A stretch of 64,000 nucleotides of DNA, from positions 1 to 64,000 of the forward strand of contig JAEEHQ010000016.1 in assembly GCA_016280915.1 (NCBI GenBank), given 5' to 3'. Source of the DNA: Bacteroidales bacterium (GTDB taxonomy: Bacteria > Bacteroidota > Bacteroidia > Bacteroidales > P3). Below the pieces are notes generated by a model. The model did no database searches. It was not told the origin of the DNA and saw only the letters and a list, made by a program, of their open reading frames with translations. Positions 16,377-25,985 of the stretch are shown in pieces; the stretch's first letter is position 1, and each line of letters starts with the position of its first letter. The position numbers and the translations under genes are program-made.

Positions 16377-19300
16377 TTATTGTTTTGTAATGCTGATTGT
16401 GGCGGAGGAGGCGTTAGCACGGAATTGGGGGGCGTAGGTGCTGCCAAGGGTGCAGCTGCCGGTGGCAAAGGTACCTGCATGTCGCACGTAAAGGTCATAC
16501 TCGACATAGTATTTACCTTCTGATAGTCGGTCGATGTAGCAGTTGAGTCCTTCGTCGCGCACGTCGACATAGTAGCGCAGGCCTTGGTTCCACTTCCAGC
16601 CACTGGTGGTGCTGACGGGTTCGAAGCCGGCAGCGCGGGGTTCGTTGAGCACTAGGTTGTCTATGTCGTGCCGGCAGGTGATGTCAATGCGTATGCGCAC
16701 TCGCTCGCCTACATGCAGGGTGTCATCGGGACCAAGGAGGCGAAGGCTTCCGTCGGAGGTCATGCGGCTGATACTCTTGCGCAGGGCGATGCCGGAGCTG
16801 TCGGCCTCGATGCTGTCAAGCGGGAGCAACTGGCTGTGGTAGATTGCACCCCAAGAGGGCAGCGGCGAGGTGGAGGTGAGGTGGAGGTGCAGTTCTTTTG
16901 TTTCTGGCGTTACCTCTATGGGTTCTGGCTTGCTCTTGAGGGGGAAGGGGACGCCACCCACTATAGCTTCGACGTGGCCGGGGTCGGGGCGAGAGAGACC
17001 CTGAGGCTGCCGCAGGAGGGCGCGCACGGCGTGGGCGGTTGCCATGTCGGAGGACCACAGGGTGCCCTGCTTGGAGGCAACAATCCACTGCTGTATAAGA
17101 CCGACCGAGGTCCAGTCGTGCAGCACATCGGCAAAGACTTCCACCATCAAGGCGGCGGTTTCGACAGGACGCTGGTACCAGCCGTAACCATAGCGGTTTT
17201 CGTTCCAGTACATGCCTTTGTCCTCTTGGGTATGGGCCGACTCTTTGATGCGGGTGGCCAGGCGGACAGCGGCGGTGCTGTCGCCCATGCGGTGCAGGAG
17301 CAGCGACATCTGTCCGCGGGCGTGGAGCGGCATGTCGGCATCAGCACCCATGCGGCACAGCTGGTAGTAGAAGTGGTAGGCTTGACGGGTAAGGGTGTCG
17401 GTACTGTCGATAGGAAAATCGGGAAGGTAGAGGCTGCGGGTGTAGAGGAGCGAGAGGCAATCGGTGGGGTTCTTGTCCTCGGTGCGATGCTGATAGGCAT
17501 CCACCACTTGGCGGTCGATATATTGCAGCGCGCTGCGGAGGGCATTGCGGTTGCGGCCGTCTTCGACAATCCCAGAGCAATGTGCCAGTCGTTGCAGCAC
17601 GGCCTCGGTGACGTAACGGCTGGCCTGCTGTCCGTATGGCATCCAGCTCCAGCCTCCTGACGAATGCCGCTGGCTTTGCAGCAGGTTGCGGAGGTCGCGC
17701 TGGCTGCGGCGCTGGGCTTGCTGCCGTTGCTGGGGTGTGAGTGTGTCTACAAGGGTGGACAGCTGGTTCACATAGATACTGTTGGCCAGATAGATATTGC
17801 CTGGCATGAGGTGTCGTTTGAAGTGGGGCAGGGCTTGGAAGGCATGGTCGGCAGGGTTGGCGCTGTAGGCCAGGGAGAGCGAGTCGGTGCCGTTGAGGCT
17901 AAGCGGCAGGGTGTAGGAACGCATGACGGGCTGGCTTTCAGAGCCTCCGGGGAGGTAGAGCAGAGTGGTGGAGGTGACCCGCTGACGGTTGGAAAGAACT
18001 GGCAGCAGACCCTGCTCGCCGTCACTGAGGTGGATGCCCGACGGGGTGGATTGGACGGCGAAGACTTTATATTGTGCCACGTTACAGTGCTCGTCTACCA
18101 GGAGACGTGTGCTGACGGTGGCGGAGCTGTGAGGCTGAAGGGTGAGGGTGGTGTCGAAGCGGTGTCGGCGGGAACGATGGGCGGTGTCAGCATCGGCTAT
18201 TTCGAAACCTACCTGAAGGGTGAGGCTGCTGTCGGTGAGGTTGGACACCTTGGCGGGCAGCACCACGCGGTCGCCTTGCCGCAGGAAACGGGGCAGAAGG
18301 GGCTGCACCATCAGTTCTTTCTGTGCTAGAATGGAACGTATGACAGCACCTGTCTGCAGCTGGTCGGTCCAGGCAAAGCCTGTGAGCTGCCAACGGGTGA
18401 GGGCGTCGGGCAGGGTGAAGGCAGCCTCCACTTCGCCCTGTGCATTGCTGCGCAGGTGGGGCGCGAAGAAGGCCAAGGTGGAGAGGTTTTGACGCAGGTT
18501 CTCCGGGACGGGGACCTCGCGAGGGGCGAAGGCGGGCGGAACCATGATCTCGGCAATGGCTTCTTTGGGCACATTGACTCCGGTGCGCTTCCATCCGTCG
18601 GAATACCCAACCCCTCCCACAGATGCCACAATAGATTCCACCGACGTGCCGGGCATGCGCGCTATGTCGTCGGCAGAAAGCCGTGTGCCACTCTTGGCTA
18701 CGCCAATGTCTATGGAGGGGATTTTGCTTTCGACGATTTGGACCTCTTCCAGAGCTACTCCAGAGGGACTGATGGCAATTTCAACCACCTTGGGACTGGA
18801 GGTGACGGTGACGGGCACGGTGCTTTTGTTGTAGCCCACTGCCGAGATGGTGAGGTGGCATTGACCCATGGGAAGGCTGTTGAAGGAGAAAAGTCCGTCG
18901 AAATCGGTTTGCGTTGTGGCAATTTCGACTCCTTGGTAGGTGACAGTTACCCGGACAAAGGGTATCGCCTCACTGGTCTTCTGGTCATACACATGGCCGC
19001 GGAGCATTCTTTTTTGTGTGAGCGAGGAGAGGCGATTATAGTGGTGCCTGGGGCTGTAAAGTCCGAAGCCCAATTGAGGCGCTGGCAAGAGGGCTTGGGC
19101 CTTAAGGTGGGCGTTGGCGACAGAGTTGATACTGAGTGATGGAGCTTCGTAGTTGAGGTAGGAACGAGGAGTGTGATAGTTGAGGTTGAGGCCACAGCGT
19201 ATGGGATGGTATTGGTTGAGGGTGGAGTCGAAGAGGGTGAGACACAGGTTGGCGGCCAAACCTGCCGAGTCGGCTCCGCTGATGCGGAAGGCAATGCGTT

Positions 19301-22300
19301 GGTGGGTGCCGGGCTGCATGCGGTGGCGGAAGGTGGTAGTGGCAATCGTGAGATGCTCCTCGGGTTGGAGGACATGGATGGTGTAGCTGCGACTGAAGAG
19401 GATTTCTTCGCGCACAGCGGAGAAGAGAACCTGCAGGCCGGCTTCGTAGTCTTTCCGTATGGGGATGGTGAGGCGGGTGAGGTGGCTGCTGTCGAGGGTG
19501 ACCATGCCGGTCTTGAGAACCCTTGAGCCCACCGAGACGTGGTAGTAGAGGGGCTGGTTGCCGTAGGGGCTGCCCACCTCAAACTGCACGGTATCGCCCT
19601 TGCGGCAATAGATGTCGTGCCAATTAACAGTCTGGGGGTGGGTGCGTACGAACACCAGGTCGGTGCCAGTTACGCTGCCCGTGGGGGACACGTGGTTGAC
19701 AACGGTGTCATGCCGGTTGCCGTCGGGGGTGCTGAAGGTGATGCGGTAGAGACCCGACGGCAGCGGCCCGAGGTGCAACGAGCGGGAGGCCATGGTGCGG
19801 TCGAGAAGCTTGGCCACAACGGGCAGGTGGCGGCTCTCGCCCTCGAGACTATCGAAGGCACGGAAGGGGAAAAGGCGGTGGAATTCTTCACGGCTGCCCA
19901 CCCACTGGGCGGCGGGGTTTTCCTGCATGAGGGGGTCGAGGGTGCGCAGGGTGTCGGGCTGGCGCAGGCGGTGCAACTGGACACGCACATTGCCCGTAAG
20001 GGGGTGATGGTCGAAGTCGTTGTAGGCAAAGCGCAGGTGGTTAAGGTTGTCGCTGACCAGACGGCAGTAGCCGTCGGCTTCGCTGACGTGGAAGGCAAGG
20101 CTGGCAAACTGAACCTCGCCGTCGGCATCGGTAACGTACACGGTGGCTTCGTAGACAAAGGTGGCTTTGCGCCCCTGCCTGTGCTCAGCCTCGGCGGCCT
20201 CGCCAAAGTCTTCCAGCCTTGGGGTGAAGGTTAACTGGAAGCACCCGTCAGGACCCACACGGAGGCTGTCGCCGAAAAGGAACTCCTCGCGGAGAGAGGC
20301 AGCCTCGAGCCGAGAGCAGGACACCTCCCAGCTGCCCACAGCCCCTTCCATGGGGGCACCGCTGAAGCTGCTGACGGTGCCGTAGAGCGTTACGGGCTGG
20401 CCAAAACGGCGTAGGCTGCCGCTGTCGGCACTATCCTTGTGCGACGAGAGCGAGACGAAGAAGCGAGGTGGCTTGTAGGCCTCGACATAGATGCGCTGGT
20501 CGGCTCTGTATCGGGGTTTGCCTTTCGAGAAAACACTCAGCCAATGGGCTCCATTGCGGTCATCGGAGGGTATTACAAATTGGCCCCAGCATCGACCATG
20601 CTCGTCTGTGGTGAGGTAAAGGGTGTCCTGTCTGTCGTAATAATCCATGACGGCCACGAGGTCCACTCTGGCGGCAGGCTTTCGGCGGCGGTTGTATTCT
20701 TTACCTGTGGCGCGGTCGATGTATGCCAGGCAGCAGAACTGCACGGTGTCGCCCAGGCGGTAGACAGGCCTGTCGGTCATGATGATTTGAAGGTGTTCTT
20801 TTTGTTCCTTGCGGAATGAGTAGCTGTAACCCCAGATTTGTTGTATTTGTTGGTCACCGTCGTTTTCTGAAGTCAAGTATTGCGGAGGGAAGAGTTTCCG
20901 TGTAAGAGGGCTGGTGCAGAAACTAAAGTAGCCCTGGTGGTCGGTGTAGGTGTGGCGGCGGCGGTGACGCTCGGCTATGCCGCTAGAGTGGAGTGTGACG
21001 CGGGTGTCGGTGAGAGGTTGACCCGACTGGCGGTCCACCAAGTGGCCCGCAATGGCGGTGCGACCTGCTGACGGAGTGATGTAATTGATGAAGAGGGCAT
21101 CGTTTGACAGGTATAGGCTGGTGCAAAAGATACTGTCGGTGTAGGCCAGCAGCCAGTAGACGCCTTGCGCCACAGCTGGCAGGGGTATCAGATAGGAATG
21201 GGCACGGTGGTCGCCAGGGTCGGGCAGCGCCTGCTGCCACTCTTTGACGGGGGTGAGCGCCATCAGGGAGTCGCGGCAGTTCGAGTCGTCGCTGCTGTAT
21301 GGCACTAGGCGGAAGTGCAGCAGAGGCGTGTTGCGGGCATTGACGAGAGCCAGGCGATTGCGCTTGGAGGAGGCCACATTTGTGTGCTGTAAGGAGAATT
21401 CCGGACGGCAAATTTCTCGTCTAAGCACCCGGCACTGGTCGGCACCATAGGTGTTGGGAAAGCGGCGCTCCACCTCGAGGCAGGCGTTTTCGGCCGCCAC
21501 TAAGGAGTCGGCAAAGTTGAAGACCTTGGCCCGTTTGGTCAGGAGCAGGGATTTCATTTCGTCGGTCTTCAGCAGCGGCAGGTAGTAGTGGTAGGTACGG
21601 TCGAAATTTTGGAAGGGGAAGAAGCGTTGGAGGTCTATCCAGCAGGCCTCGTCGGCAGGACGGTCGACATAGAGCCGCGCGATGCGGTAGTGGATTCGCT
21701 GAGGGAAGGGTAGCGTATCGGCCTGTTCGACCCGAGAGACGAAGAGGGACAGGGGCTCAAAATCGCCGCCAATGGAGGTTTCGCCCGAAGGAATCTTGGC
21801 AAGGGACTCCATGAGGGTTTGCACAGCCATGCTCAGCAGCGTACTGTCAAGGGTGAAGGGGGCGCTGCTGTCGGCGGCAAAGAGGCGACTGTATGGCACG
21901 GGAGAGGCATGACGGAGGGCATTGGCATAGGCCAACACGCTGTCGGCACACATGGTAAGCGTATCCTCCATGCGTTGCCTATGCCAAAAGGTCATGGACA
22001 GGTTGGGGTTGTTGTGGGGTTTTGCGCGGGTTATTCGCCAGTGGTGACTGCTGTACACTTCGCTATAGGTTTGGAATAGGAAAGCGTAGGCCAACGCGCG
22101 GTCTGCACCTCGCAACCTGCGGGCGAGGTGTCCCCAACGCATGACGGCCGAGTCAGATGGGGCCTTGTTGTAGGCAAGGTCGATCGTGTTCAGGTAGAGG
22201 GCTGCCGTCAGTTGCTCGGGTCCGGTACCCAAGGCCAATTGCTGTCGATAGGCTTGCTGTGCCAAGGGGTAGGCCGTGGCAAAGCGATACTCGCTTATCA

Positions 22301-22391
22301 GCGTGTCGAGATGGCCCCAAAGGGTTTTGTTCTGGGCCGGAGCCCACAGCGCTATTGCGCCAAAGAGTAATAGGAATAAGGTCTTCTTCAT
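16377..22391 (-). CDS. Alpha-2-macroglobulin-like giant protein with embedded regulatory/plug domain
   Basis: 2004 residues with a signal peptide (MKKTLFLLLFGAIALWAPAQ). Macroglobulin-type MG domains begin near 540 (DRPVYRLGDTVQFCCLAYID). A carboxypeptidase-type regulatory domain sits at about 1130-1210 (GHVYDQKTSEAIPFVRVTVT), followed by a TonB-plug-like segment (EEVQIVESKIPS, ADDIARMPGTSVESI) at about 1210-1270. The A2M domain is at about 1300-1400 and the alpha-toroid (TED-like) region at about 1500-1850, with GGWSWMPYGQQASRYVTEAV. At the usual thioester site the sequence is HLMPGNIYLANSIYVNQL, with no C-x-E-Q, so covalent trapping seems impossible. Bacteroidota relatives are envelope proteins of uncertain role, perhaps protease trapping or defence. 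Confidence 0.85.
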   Translation of the reverse strand: MKKTLFLLLFGAIALWAPAQNKTLWGHLDTLISEYRFATAYPLAQQAYRQQLALGTGPEQLTAALYLNTIDLAYNKAPSDSAVMRWGHLARRLRGADRALAYAFLFQTYSEVYSSHHWRITRAKPHNNPNLSMTFWHRQRMEDTLTMCADSVLAYANALRHASPVPYSRLFAADSSAPFTLDSTLLSMAVQTLMESLAKIPSGETSIGGDFEPLSLFVSRVEQADTLPFPQRIHYRIARLYVDRPADEACWIDLQRFFPFQNFDRTYHYYLPLLKTDEMKSLLLTKRAKVFNFADSLVAAENACLEVERRFPNTYGADQCRVLRREICRPEFSLQHTNVASSKRNRLALVNARNTPLLHFRLVPYSSDDSNCRDSLMALTPVKEWQQALPDPGDHRAHSYLIPLPAVAQGVYWLLAYTDSIFCTSLYLSNDALFINYITPSAGRTAIAGHLVDRQSGQPLTDTRVTLHSSGIAERHRRRHTYTDHQGYFSFCTSPLTRKLFPPQYLTSENDGDQQIQQIWGYSYSFRKEQKEHLQIIMTDRPVYRLGDTVQFCCLAYIDRATGKEYNRRRKPAARVDLVAVMDYYDRQDTLYLTTDEHGRCWGQFVIPSDDRNGAHWLSVFSKGKPRYRADQRIYVEAYKPPRFFVSLSSHKDSADSGSLRRFGQPVTLYGTVSSFSGAPMEGAVGSWEVSCSRLEAASLREEFLFGDSLRVGPDGCFQLTFTPRLEDFGEAAEAEHRQGRKATFVYEATVYVTDADGEVQFASLAFHVSEADGYCRLVSDNLNHLRFAYNDFDHHPLTGNVRVQLHRLRQPDTLRTLDPLMQENPAAQWVGSREEFHRLFPFRAFDSLEGESRHLPVVAKLLDRTMASRSLHLGPLPSGLYRITFSTPDGNRHDTVVNHVSPTGSVTGTDLVFVRTHPQTVNWHDIYCRKGDTVQFEVGSPYGNQPLYYHVSVGSRVLKTGMVTLDSSHLTRLTIPIRKDYEAGLQVLFSAVREEILFSRSYTIHVLQPEEHLTIATTTFRHRMQPGTHQRIAFRISGADSAGLAANLCLTLFDSTLNQYHPIRCGLNLNYHTPRSYLNYEAPSLSINSVANAHLKAQALLPAPQLGFGLYSPRHHYNRLSSLTQKRMLRGHVYDQKTSEAIPFVRVTVTYQGVEIATTQTDFDGLFSFNSLPMGQCHLTISAVGYNKSTVPVTVTSSPKVVEIAISPSGVALEEVQIVESKIPSIDIGVAKSGTRLSADDIARMPGTSVESIVASVGGVGYSDGWKRTGVNVPKEAIAEIMVPPAFAPREVPVPENLRQNLSTLAFFAPHLRSNAQGEVEAAFTLPDALTRWQLTGFAWTDQLQTGAVIRSILAQKELMVQPLLPRFLRQGDRVVLPAKVSNLTDSSLTLQVGFEIADADTAHRSRRHRFDTTLTLQPHSSATVSTRLLVDEHCNVAQYKVFAVQSTPSGIHLSDGEQGLLPVLSNRQRVTSTTLLYLPGGSESQPVMRSYTLPLSLNGTDSLSLAYSANPADHAFQALPHFKRHLMPGNIYLANSIYVNQLSTLVDTLTPQQRQQAQRRSQRDLRNLLQSQRHSSGGWSWMPYGQQASRYVTEAVLQRLAHCSGIVEDGRNRNALRSALQYIDRQVVDAYQHRTEDKNPTDCLSLLYTRSLYLPDFPIDSTDTLTRQAYHFYYQLCRMGADADMPLHARGQMSLLLHRMGDSTAAVRLATRIKESAHTQEDKGMYWNENRYGYGWYQRPVETAALMVEVFADVLHDWTSVGLIQQWIVASKQGTLWSSDMATAHAVRALLRQPQGLSRPDPGHVEAIVGGVPFPLKSKPEPIEVTPETKELHLHLTSTSPLPSWGAIYHSQLLPLDSIEADSSGIALRKSISRMTSDGSLRLLGPDDTLHVGERVRIRIDITCRHDIDNLVLNEPRAAGFEPVSTTSGWKWNQGLRYYVDVRDEGLNCYIDRLSEGKYYVEYDLYVRHAGTFATGSCTLGSTYAPQFRANASSATISITKQ

Positions 22392-22417
22392 AGAAATAAG
22401 TGTATTATAAGCGGTTG

Positions 22418-22425
22418 CAAAGATA
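22418..22425 (-). promoter_or_regulatory. Minus-7 element for the macroglobulin-like gene
   Basis: TATCTTTG on the minus strand, 26 bases before the start codon, in ideal position. It lies at the edge of a 22-bp tandem duplication, so a near-copy of the box (TATCTTTT) lies 22 bases upstream. Confidence 0.7.
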
Positions 22426-22462
22426 CATTTTTTATTTTAAAAAGATACATTTTTTATTTTAA
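22419..22462. repeat. Perfect 22-bp tandem duplication in a promoter
   Basis: Positions 22419-22440 and 22441-22462 are identical: AAAGATACAT followed by TTTTTATTTTAA. The unit holds most of the minus-7 box and the A/T-rich spacer of the macroglobulin-gene promoter. The rest of the 22392-22702 gap between the divergent genes contains the hsp20 copy 2 leader and no gene. Confidence 0.9.
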
Positions 22463-22624
22463 TTGGCACATTATTATTTTTATAACGGCCATCTCAGGAC
22501 ACGTTAAAGATTGCTGCTAGTGTTTGATTCGGAAATTTTGACAGAAAATAATAGCTCAATAATGTCTATTTTCGGAAATTTTGTCATAATATTTTTGTTG
22601 GCATTGCGATTGATATATTGGGGG

Positions 22625-22648
22625 GTGTCTGCAGATAAGAAAGCAGAC
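22625..22648 (+). promoter_or_regulatory. 5' leader hairpin of hsp20 copy 2
   Basis: GTCTGC at 22626-22631 pairs perfectly with GCAGAC at 22642-22647, extended by one U-G pair, around a 10-nt A-rich loop. An A-rich spacer, CAATTAAA and ATAGGAGA lead to the ATG at 22703. It matches the leader of hsp20 copy 1 in stem length, loop length and downstream blocks. Upstream, TATATTGG is a weak minus-7 candidate. Confidence 0.6.
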
Positions 22649-22702
22649 GGAAAGTAAAACAAAAATTGATAATAAACAATTAAAAAATAGGAGAATAAAA
22701 TT

Positions 22703-23143
22703 ATGTTACTGGTTAAAAGAAATCCCGATTTGATGCCTACCCTGTTTAACGAATTGATGAACTGGGACAACTGGAACAACTGCAGCAGCGATGCACAAGG
22801 CACGATGCCTAAGATGAATGTGAGCGAGAGCAACGAAGACTACGAGATTGAACTGTGCGTGCCCGGCCTGAGCAAAGAGGACTTGAACCTGAGCATCGAC
22901 AGCGAAGACAACCTAGTAATAGAAATGGTGGAGGGCGAAAAGAAAGAAGAGAAGAAGGAGGGTCGCCACTTCTTGCGCCGTGAGTTCGGTCAGCTGCAAT
23001 TCAAGCAACTGCTCCGCATGCCCGAGAACGTCAAGCGCGACGACATCAGCGCCACCGTCACCAACGGCATCCTGCACATCGTCCTGCCCAAGTATACCGA
23101 GGCAGAGAAACGCGCCATGGGCAAGAGCATTGAGATTAAATAA
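22703..23143 (+). CDS. hsp20: Small heat-shock protein, Hsp20/alpha-crystallin family (copy 2)
   Basis: 146 residues. The alpha-crystallin domain spans about 35-135 with MPKMNVSESNEDYEIELCVP at the start and GILHIVLPK at the end, and the tail ends in SIEIK. Against copy 1 (15341-15766) it has a five-residue insertion after MNWDN and a more acidic middle (EGEKKEEKKE). It is an ATP-independent holdase. It is divergent from the macroglobulin-like gene, and the start is preceded by a good AGGAGA site. It ends at a strong terminator 26 bases on. Confidence 0.95.
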   Translation: MLLVKRNPDLMPTLFNELMNWDNWNNCSSDAQGTMPKMNVSESNEDYEIELCVPGLSKEDLNLSIDSEDNLVIEMVEGEKKEEKKEGRHFLRREFGQLQFKQLLRMPENVKRDDISATVTNGILHIVLPKYTEAEKRAMGKSIEIK

Positions 23144-23169
23144 CCTTCGGGTTGAAAAAACAACAATAG

Positions 23170-23198
23170 GCTGCCACAGTTGCTGTGGCGGCTTTTTT
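23170..23198 (+). terminator. Terminator of hsp20 copy 2
   Basis: GCTGCCACAG / CTGTGGCGGC stem (10 bp, one mismatch) with a 3-nt loop, then six T. Confidence 0.9.
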
Positions 23199-23256
23199 GT
23201 TTCATGAGGGATGATGGAATACGGTTGCAGTTATTATACAATTATACATATACTTT

Positions 23257-23290
23257 TTTGTTATTATATTCGTTTTTTTTTGTATTTTTG
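23257..23290 (+). promoter_or_regulatory. Promoter of the glsA-glsB-engB-dacB operon
   Basis: TTTG at 23257-23260 and TATTTTTG at 23283-23290, 22 bases apart, match the Bacteroidota minus-33/minus-7 pattern slightly stretched. The box lies 22 bases before the glsA start. Confidence 0.6.
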
Positions 23291-23312
23291 CAAATTCGAA
23301 TGATTGTAGCAG

Positions 23313-24185
23313 ATGGATGAAATGAACCACACAGACCCCGAGTCAATCACGCCGAAACATATAGACATTCAGAAAGTTTTGGCCGCCAAGAATGTGAAGC
23401 TGCCCAACTGGTTGGTGGGGCGGATGGAACGTTTGCTGCATCTGGACGACATCAACCACTGCATCTATCTGCATAGGGACAAGTTCGGCCTTGACTTTGT
23501 CTGTGCCCTGTTGGACACGCCGCGGCCCGACGGCCTCGACCTCAAGGTGGAAGTGGTCAATCCTCACAATATCCCCCAGCAGGGCTGCCCCATCATTGCC
23601 GGCAACCACCCCCTGGGAGGCCCCGACGGCTTGGCCCTGATGCGCGCCATTGGTCCCTACCGCAACGACATCCGGTTTCCGGTAAACGATTTCCTGCTGC
23701 ACATCCCAGGCTTGGCCCCGCTGTTCATCCCCATCGACAAGGTACACCACAATGCCGCTAACGCCCACACGCTGGAGCAGGCTTTCGCCGAGCAGAACGC
23801 CCTGCTCTATTTCCCTGCCGGTCTCTGCTCACGCAAACGCAAGGACGGTACCATCCACGACCTAGAGTGGAAGCCCACCTTCATCAAGAAGGCGGTGAAG
23901 TATCGGCGCGACGTGGTGCCTTTCTTTTTCGATGCCAAGAACCGCCCGCGATTCTACAACCTGGCACGCCTGCGCGAACGCTTGGGCATCCGGTTCAATT
24001 TCGAGATGGCGCTGCTGCCCGCCGAAATGTTTGCCCAATGCGGCAAGACGCTGCAGCTGATTGTGGGCAAGCCCATATCCTACACCACCTTCGACAAACG
24101 CCTCTCGGCCAAGGAGTGGGCACGGAGGGTGCAAGACTATATTTATGGCCTGAAGGAAGACCCGACGGCTGAATTTAAAATTTGA
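23313..24185 (+). CDS. glsA: PlsC-type O-acyltransferase, glycine-lipid GlsA-like
   Basis: 290 residues. Acyltransferase core: AGNHPLGGPDG at about 108-117, which supplies the H-x(n)-D catalytic pair in the spaced form seen in Bacteroidota; then FIPIDKVHH and a YFPAGLCSRK segment equivalent to the EGTRS block. With the next gene it matches the two-gene arrangement for glycine lipids in Bacteroides, where GlsB makes N-acyl-glycine and GlsA adds a second acyl chain to its hydroxyl. The protein acts at the inner membrane. The symbol rests on family plus neighbourhood; a phospholipid acyltransferase role is the alternative. Confidence 0.82.
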   Translation: MDEMNHTDPESITPKHIDIQKVLAAKNVKLPNWLVGRMERLLHLDDINHCIYLHRDKFGLDFVCALLDTPRPDGLDLKVEVVNPHNIPQQGCPIIAGNHPLGGPDGLALMRAIGPYRNDIRFPVNDFLLHIPGLAPLFIPIDKVHHNAANAHTLEQAFAEQNALLYFPAGLCSRKRKDGTIHDLEWKPTFIKKAVKYRRDVVPFFFDAKNRPRFYNLARLRERLGIRFNFEMALLPAEMFAQCGKTLQLIVGKPISYTTFDKRLSAKEWARRVQDYIYGLKEDPTAEFKI

Positions 24186-24190
24186 GGACG

Positions 24191-25330
24191 ATGGTAGACA
24201 TTTCTTACGTAATTCCTAAGGTACCCCGCGACCTGATACGCACGGAACTGAAGCACAAGCATTTCCTGCGTAAGACCAACTGTGGCAACAAGGAGATCTA
24301 TATCACTACCGCACACCTCTCGCCCAATATCATGCGCGAGATTGGCCGCTTGCGCGAGATCAGCTATGCGCTCGACGGCGGCGGCACCGGCAAGGACTGC
24401 GACATAGACGAGTTTGACACCCTGCCCGAGCCCCACTGCTTCAAACAGCTCTTTGTGTGGAACCCCAAGGACGAGGAGATTGTGGGGGGCTACCGCTTCA
24501 TTCACGGCAGCAACATGATGCGCGACGCCAACGGCTCTTTTGTCACCCCCACGTCGGAACTGTTCGAATACTCGGAGGATTTCGTGAACAACTACCTGCC
24601 CTACACGGTGGAGCTGGGACGCGCGTTCGTGCAACCCGAATACCAACCCAGCACCAACCTGCGCAAGGGTCTCTACTCGTTGGACAACCTCTGGGACGGA
24701 TTGGGTGCCATAGCCCTGGAGATTCCCGAGACTCGCTATTTCTTTGGCAAGATTACCATGTACCCCCAGATGAACAGCCGCGCAAAGGATATGGTGCGCT
24801 TTTTTATGCTGAAGCATTTCCCCGATGCCAACCACCTGGTCAAGCCCTTCGAGGCAATGCCCATCACCATGGAGCAAAAAGAGCTGGAGAGCCTGTTCGA
24901 CGGCAAGAACTACAAGGAGGACTACCAAATCCTAACCCACAGCGTGCGCGCCCTCGGCAGCGTGGTGCCCCCCATGATCAATGCCTACATCACCCTCTCC
25001 CCCACCATGCGCTGTTTCGGCACCGCCGAGAACAAAGATTTCGGCAATACCGACGAGACCGGCATCCTGGTGGCCATCAAGGAGATTATCCCCGAGAAGC
25101 GAGCCCGATACATGGAGTCGTATGACACCAAGAACCACGTGCTCGACCGCCCCCACCTCTTCCGCATCAACATGAAGATGCTGCCCTGGTGGAAACAGGT
25201 GGCCGACGAGGAGCGCGAAGAGCTGCGCCGCCTGAAACGTTTGAAACAACAAGCCGCCCAAGAGGTGCGTGCCCAACGTAAGAAAATCCGCCAGGAGAGA
25301 CGCGAGGTGCGCCGCTCGCTTATGAAATAA
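24191..25330 (+). CDS. glsB: GNAT-type N-acyltransferase, glycine-lipid GlsB/OlsB-like
   Basis: The start is the ATG at 24191, five bases after the glsA stop and preceded by GAGG that overlaps that stop. It has 379 residues. The hemolysin/OlsB-like acetyltransferase fold is indicated by [38 protein letters not shown] and [13 protein letters not shown]. In Bacteroides, GlsB moves a 3-hydroxyacyl chain from acyl carrier protein to glycine. The last 50 residues are a very basic, arginine-rich tail ([16 protein letters not shown]), probably a membrane-contact helix. It is clearly co-transcribed with glsA. Confidence 0.85.
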   Translation: MVDISYVIPKVPRDLIRTELKHKHFLRKTNCGNKEIYITTAHLSPNIMREIGRLREISYALDGGGTGKDCDIDEFDTLPEPHCFKQLFVWNPKDEEIVGGYRFIHGSNMMRDANGSFVTPTSELFEYSEDFVNNYLPYTVELGRAFVQPEYQPSTNLRKGLYSLDNLWDGLGAIALEIPETRYFFGKITMYPQMNSRAKDMVRFFMLKHFPDANHLVKPFEAMPITMEQKELESLFDGKNYKEDYQILTHSVRALGSVVPPMINAYITLSPTMRCFGTAENKDFGNTDETGILVAIKEIIPEKRARYMESYDTKNHVLDRPHLFRINMKMLPWWKQVADEEREELRRLKRLKQQAAQEVRAQRKKIRQERREVRRSLMK

Positions 25331-25364
25331 CGTGGTGGCCTGCCCGCAACAGAATGTAAAGAAT

Positions 25365-25970
25365 ATGGAGATAAAGAAAGCAGAATTTGTTGTCAGCAAC
25401 ACCGACTACCGCAAATGCCCCGACACCGGACTGCCCGAATATGCCTTCATCGGCAGAAGCAATGTGGGCAAGTCGTCGCTGATAAACATGCTCACCCACC
25501 AGAAAGGCCTGGCAAAGACCAGCGTGCGCCCGGGCAAGACACAGCTCATCAACCACTTTCTCATAAACAATGAGTGGTATCTGGTGGACCTGCCCGGCTA
25601 TGGTTATGCTCGCACGTCGAAGACCTCGCGCGAGAAATGGCAGAAGATGATAACCGACTATCTGCTCAAAAGGGAAGCCCTGGTGAACGTGTTTGTGCTG
25701 GTCGACTCGCGCATCCCGCCACAAAAGATAGACCTTGAATTTATCAACTTCTTGGGCATGAACGGCACTCCTTTGAGCATCATCTTTACCAAAATCGACA
25801 AACAGAAACAGCGCGAGATTGCCGCCACCGTCAACACCTACAGGCAAACCCTCGCAGAGGTGTGGGAAGAGCTGCCCGAGATGCTGATGACCTCTTCGGT
25901 GACCGGTTTTGGACGCGACAGGGTACTGGCACGCATTGACGAAATCAACCAACAACTCAAACAACATTAA
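25365..25970 (+). CDS. engB: EngB/YihA ribosome-biogenesis GTPase
   Basis: The start is at 25365; the longer frame begins with non-homologous residues. 201 residues. G1 is GRSNVGKSS at about 29-37, G3 is DLPGYGYA, and G4 is FTKIDKQKQ. The [12 protein letters not shown] segment around the switch is typical of the family. EngB (YsxC) helps assemble the large ribosomal subunit in the cytoplasm and is usually essential. It lies 34 bases after glsB and 15 before the dacB-like gene. Confidence 0.96.
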   Translation: MEIKKAEFVVSNTDYRKCPDTGLPEYAFIGRSNVGKSSLINMLTHQKGLAKTSVRPGKTQLINHFLINNEWYLVDLPGYGYARTSKTSREKWQKMITDYLLKREALVNVFVLVDSRIPPQKIDLEFINFLGMNGTPLSIIFTKIDKQKQREIAATVNTYRQTLAEVWEELPEMLMTSSVTGFGRDRVLARIDEINQQLKQH

Positions 25971-25985
25971 AAAACAGACTATCCA

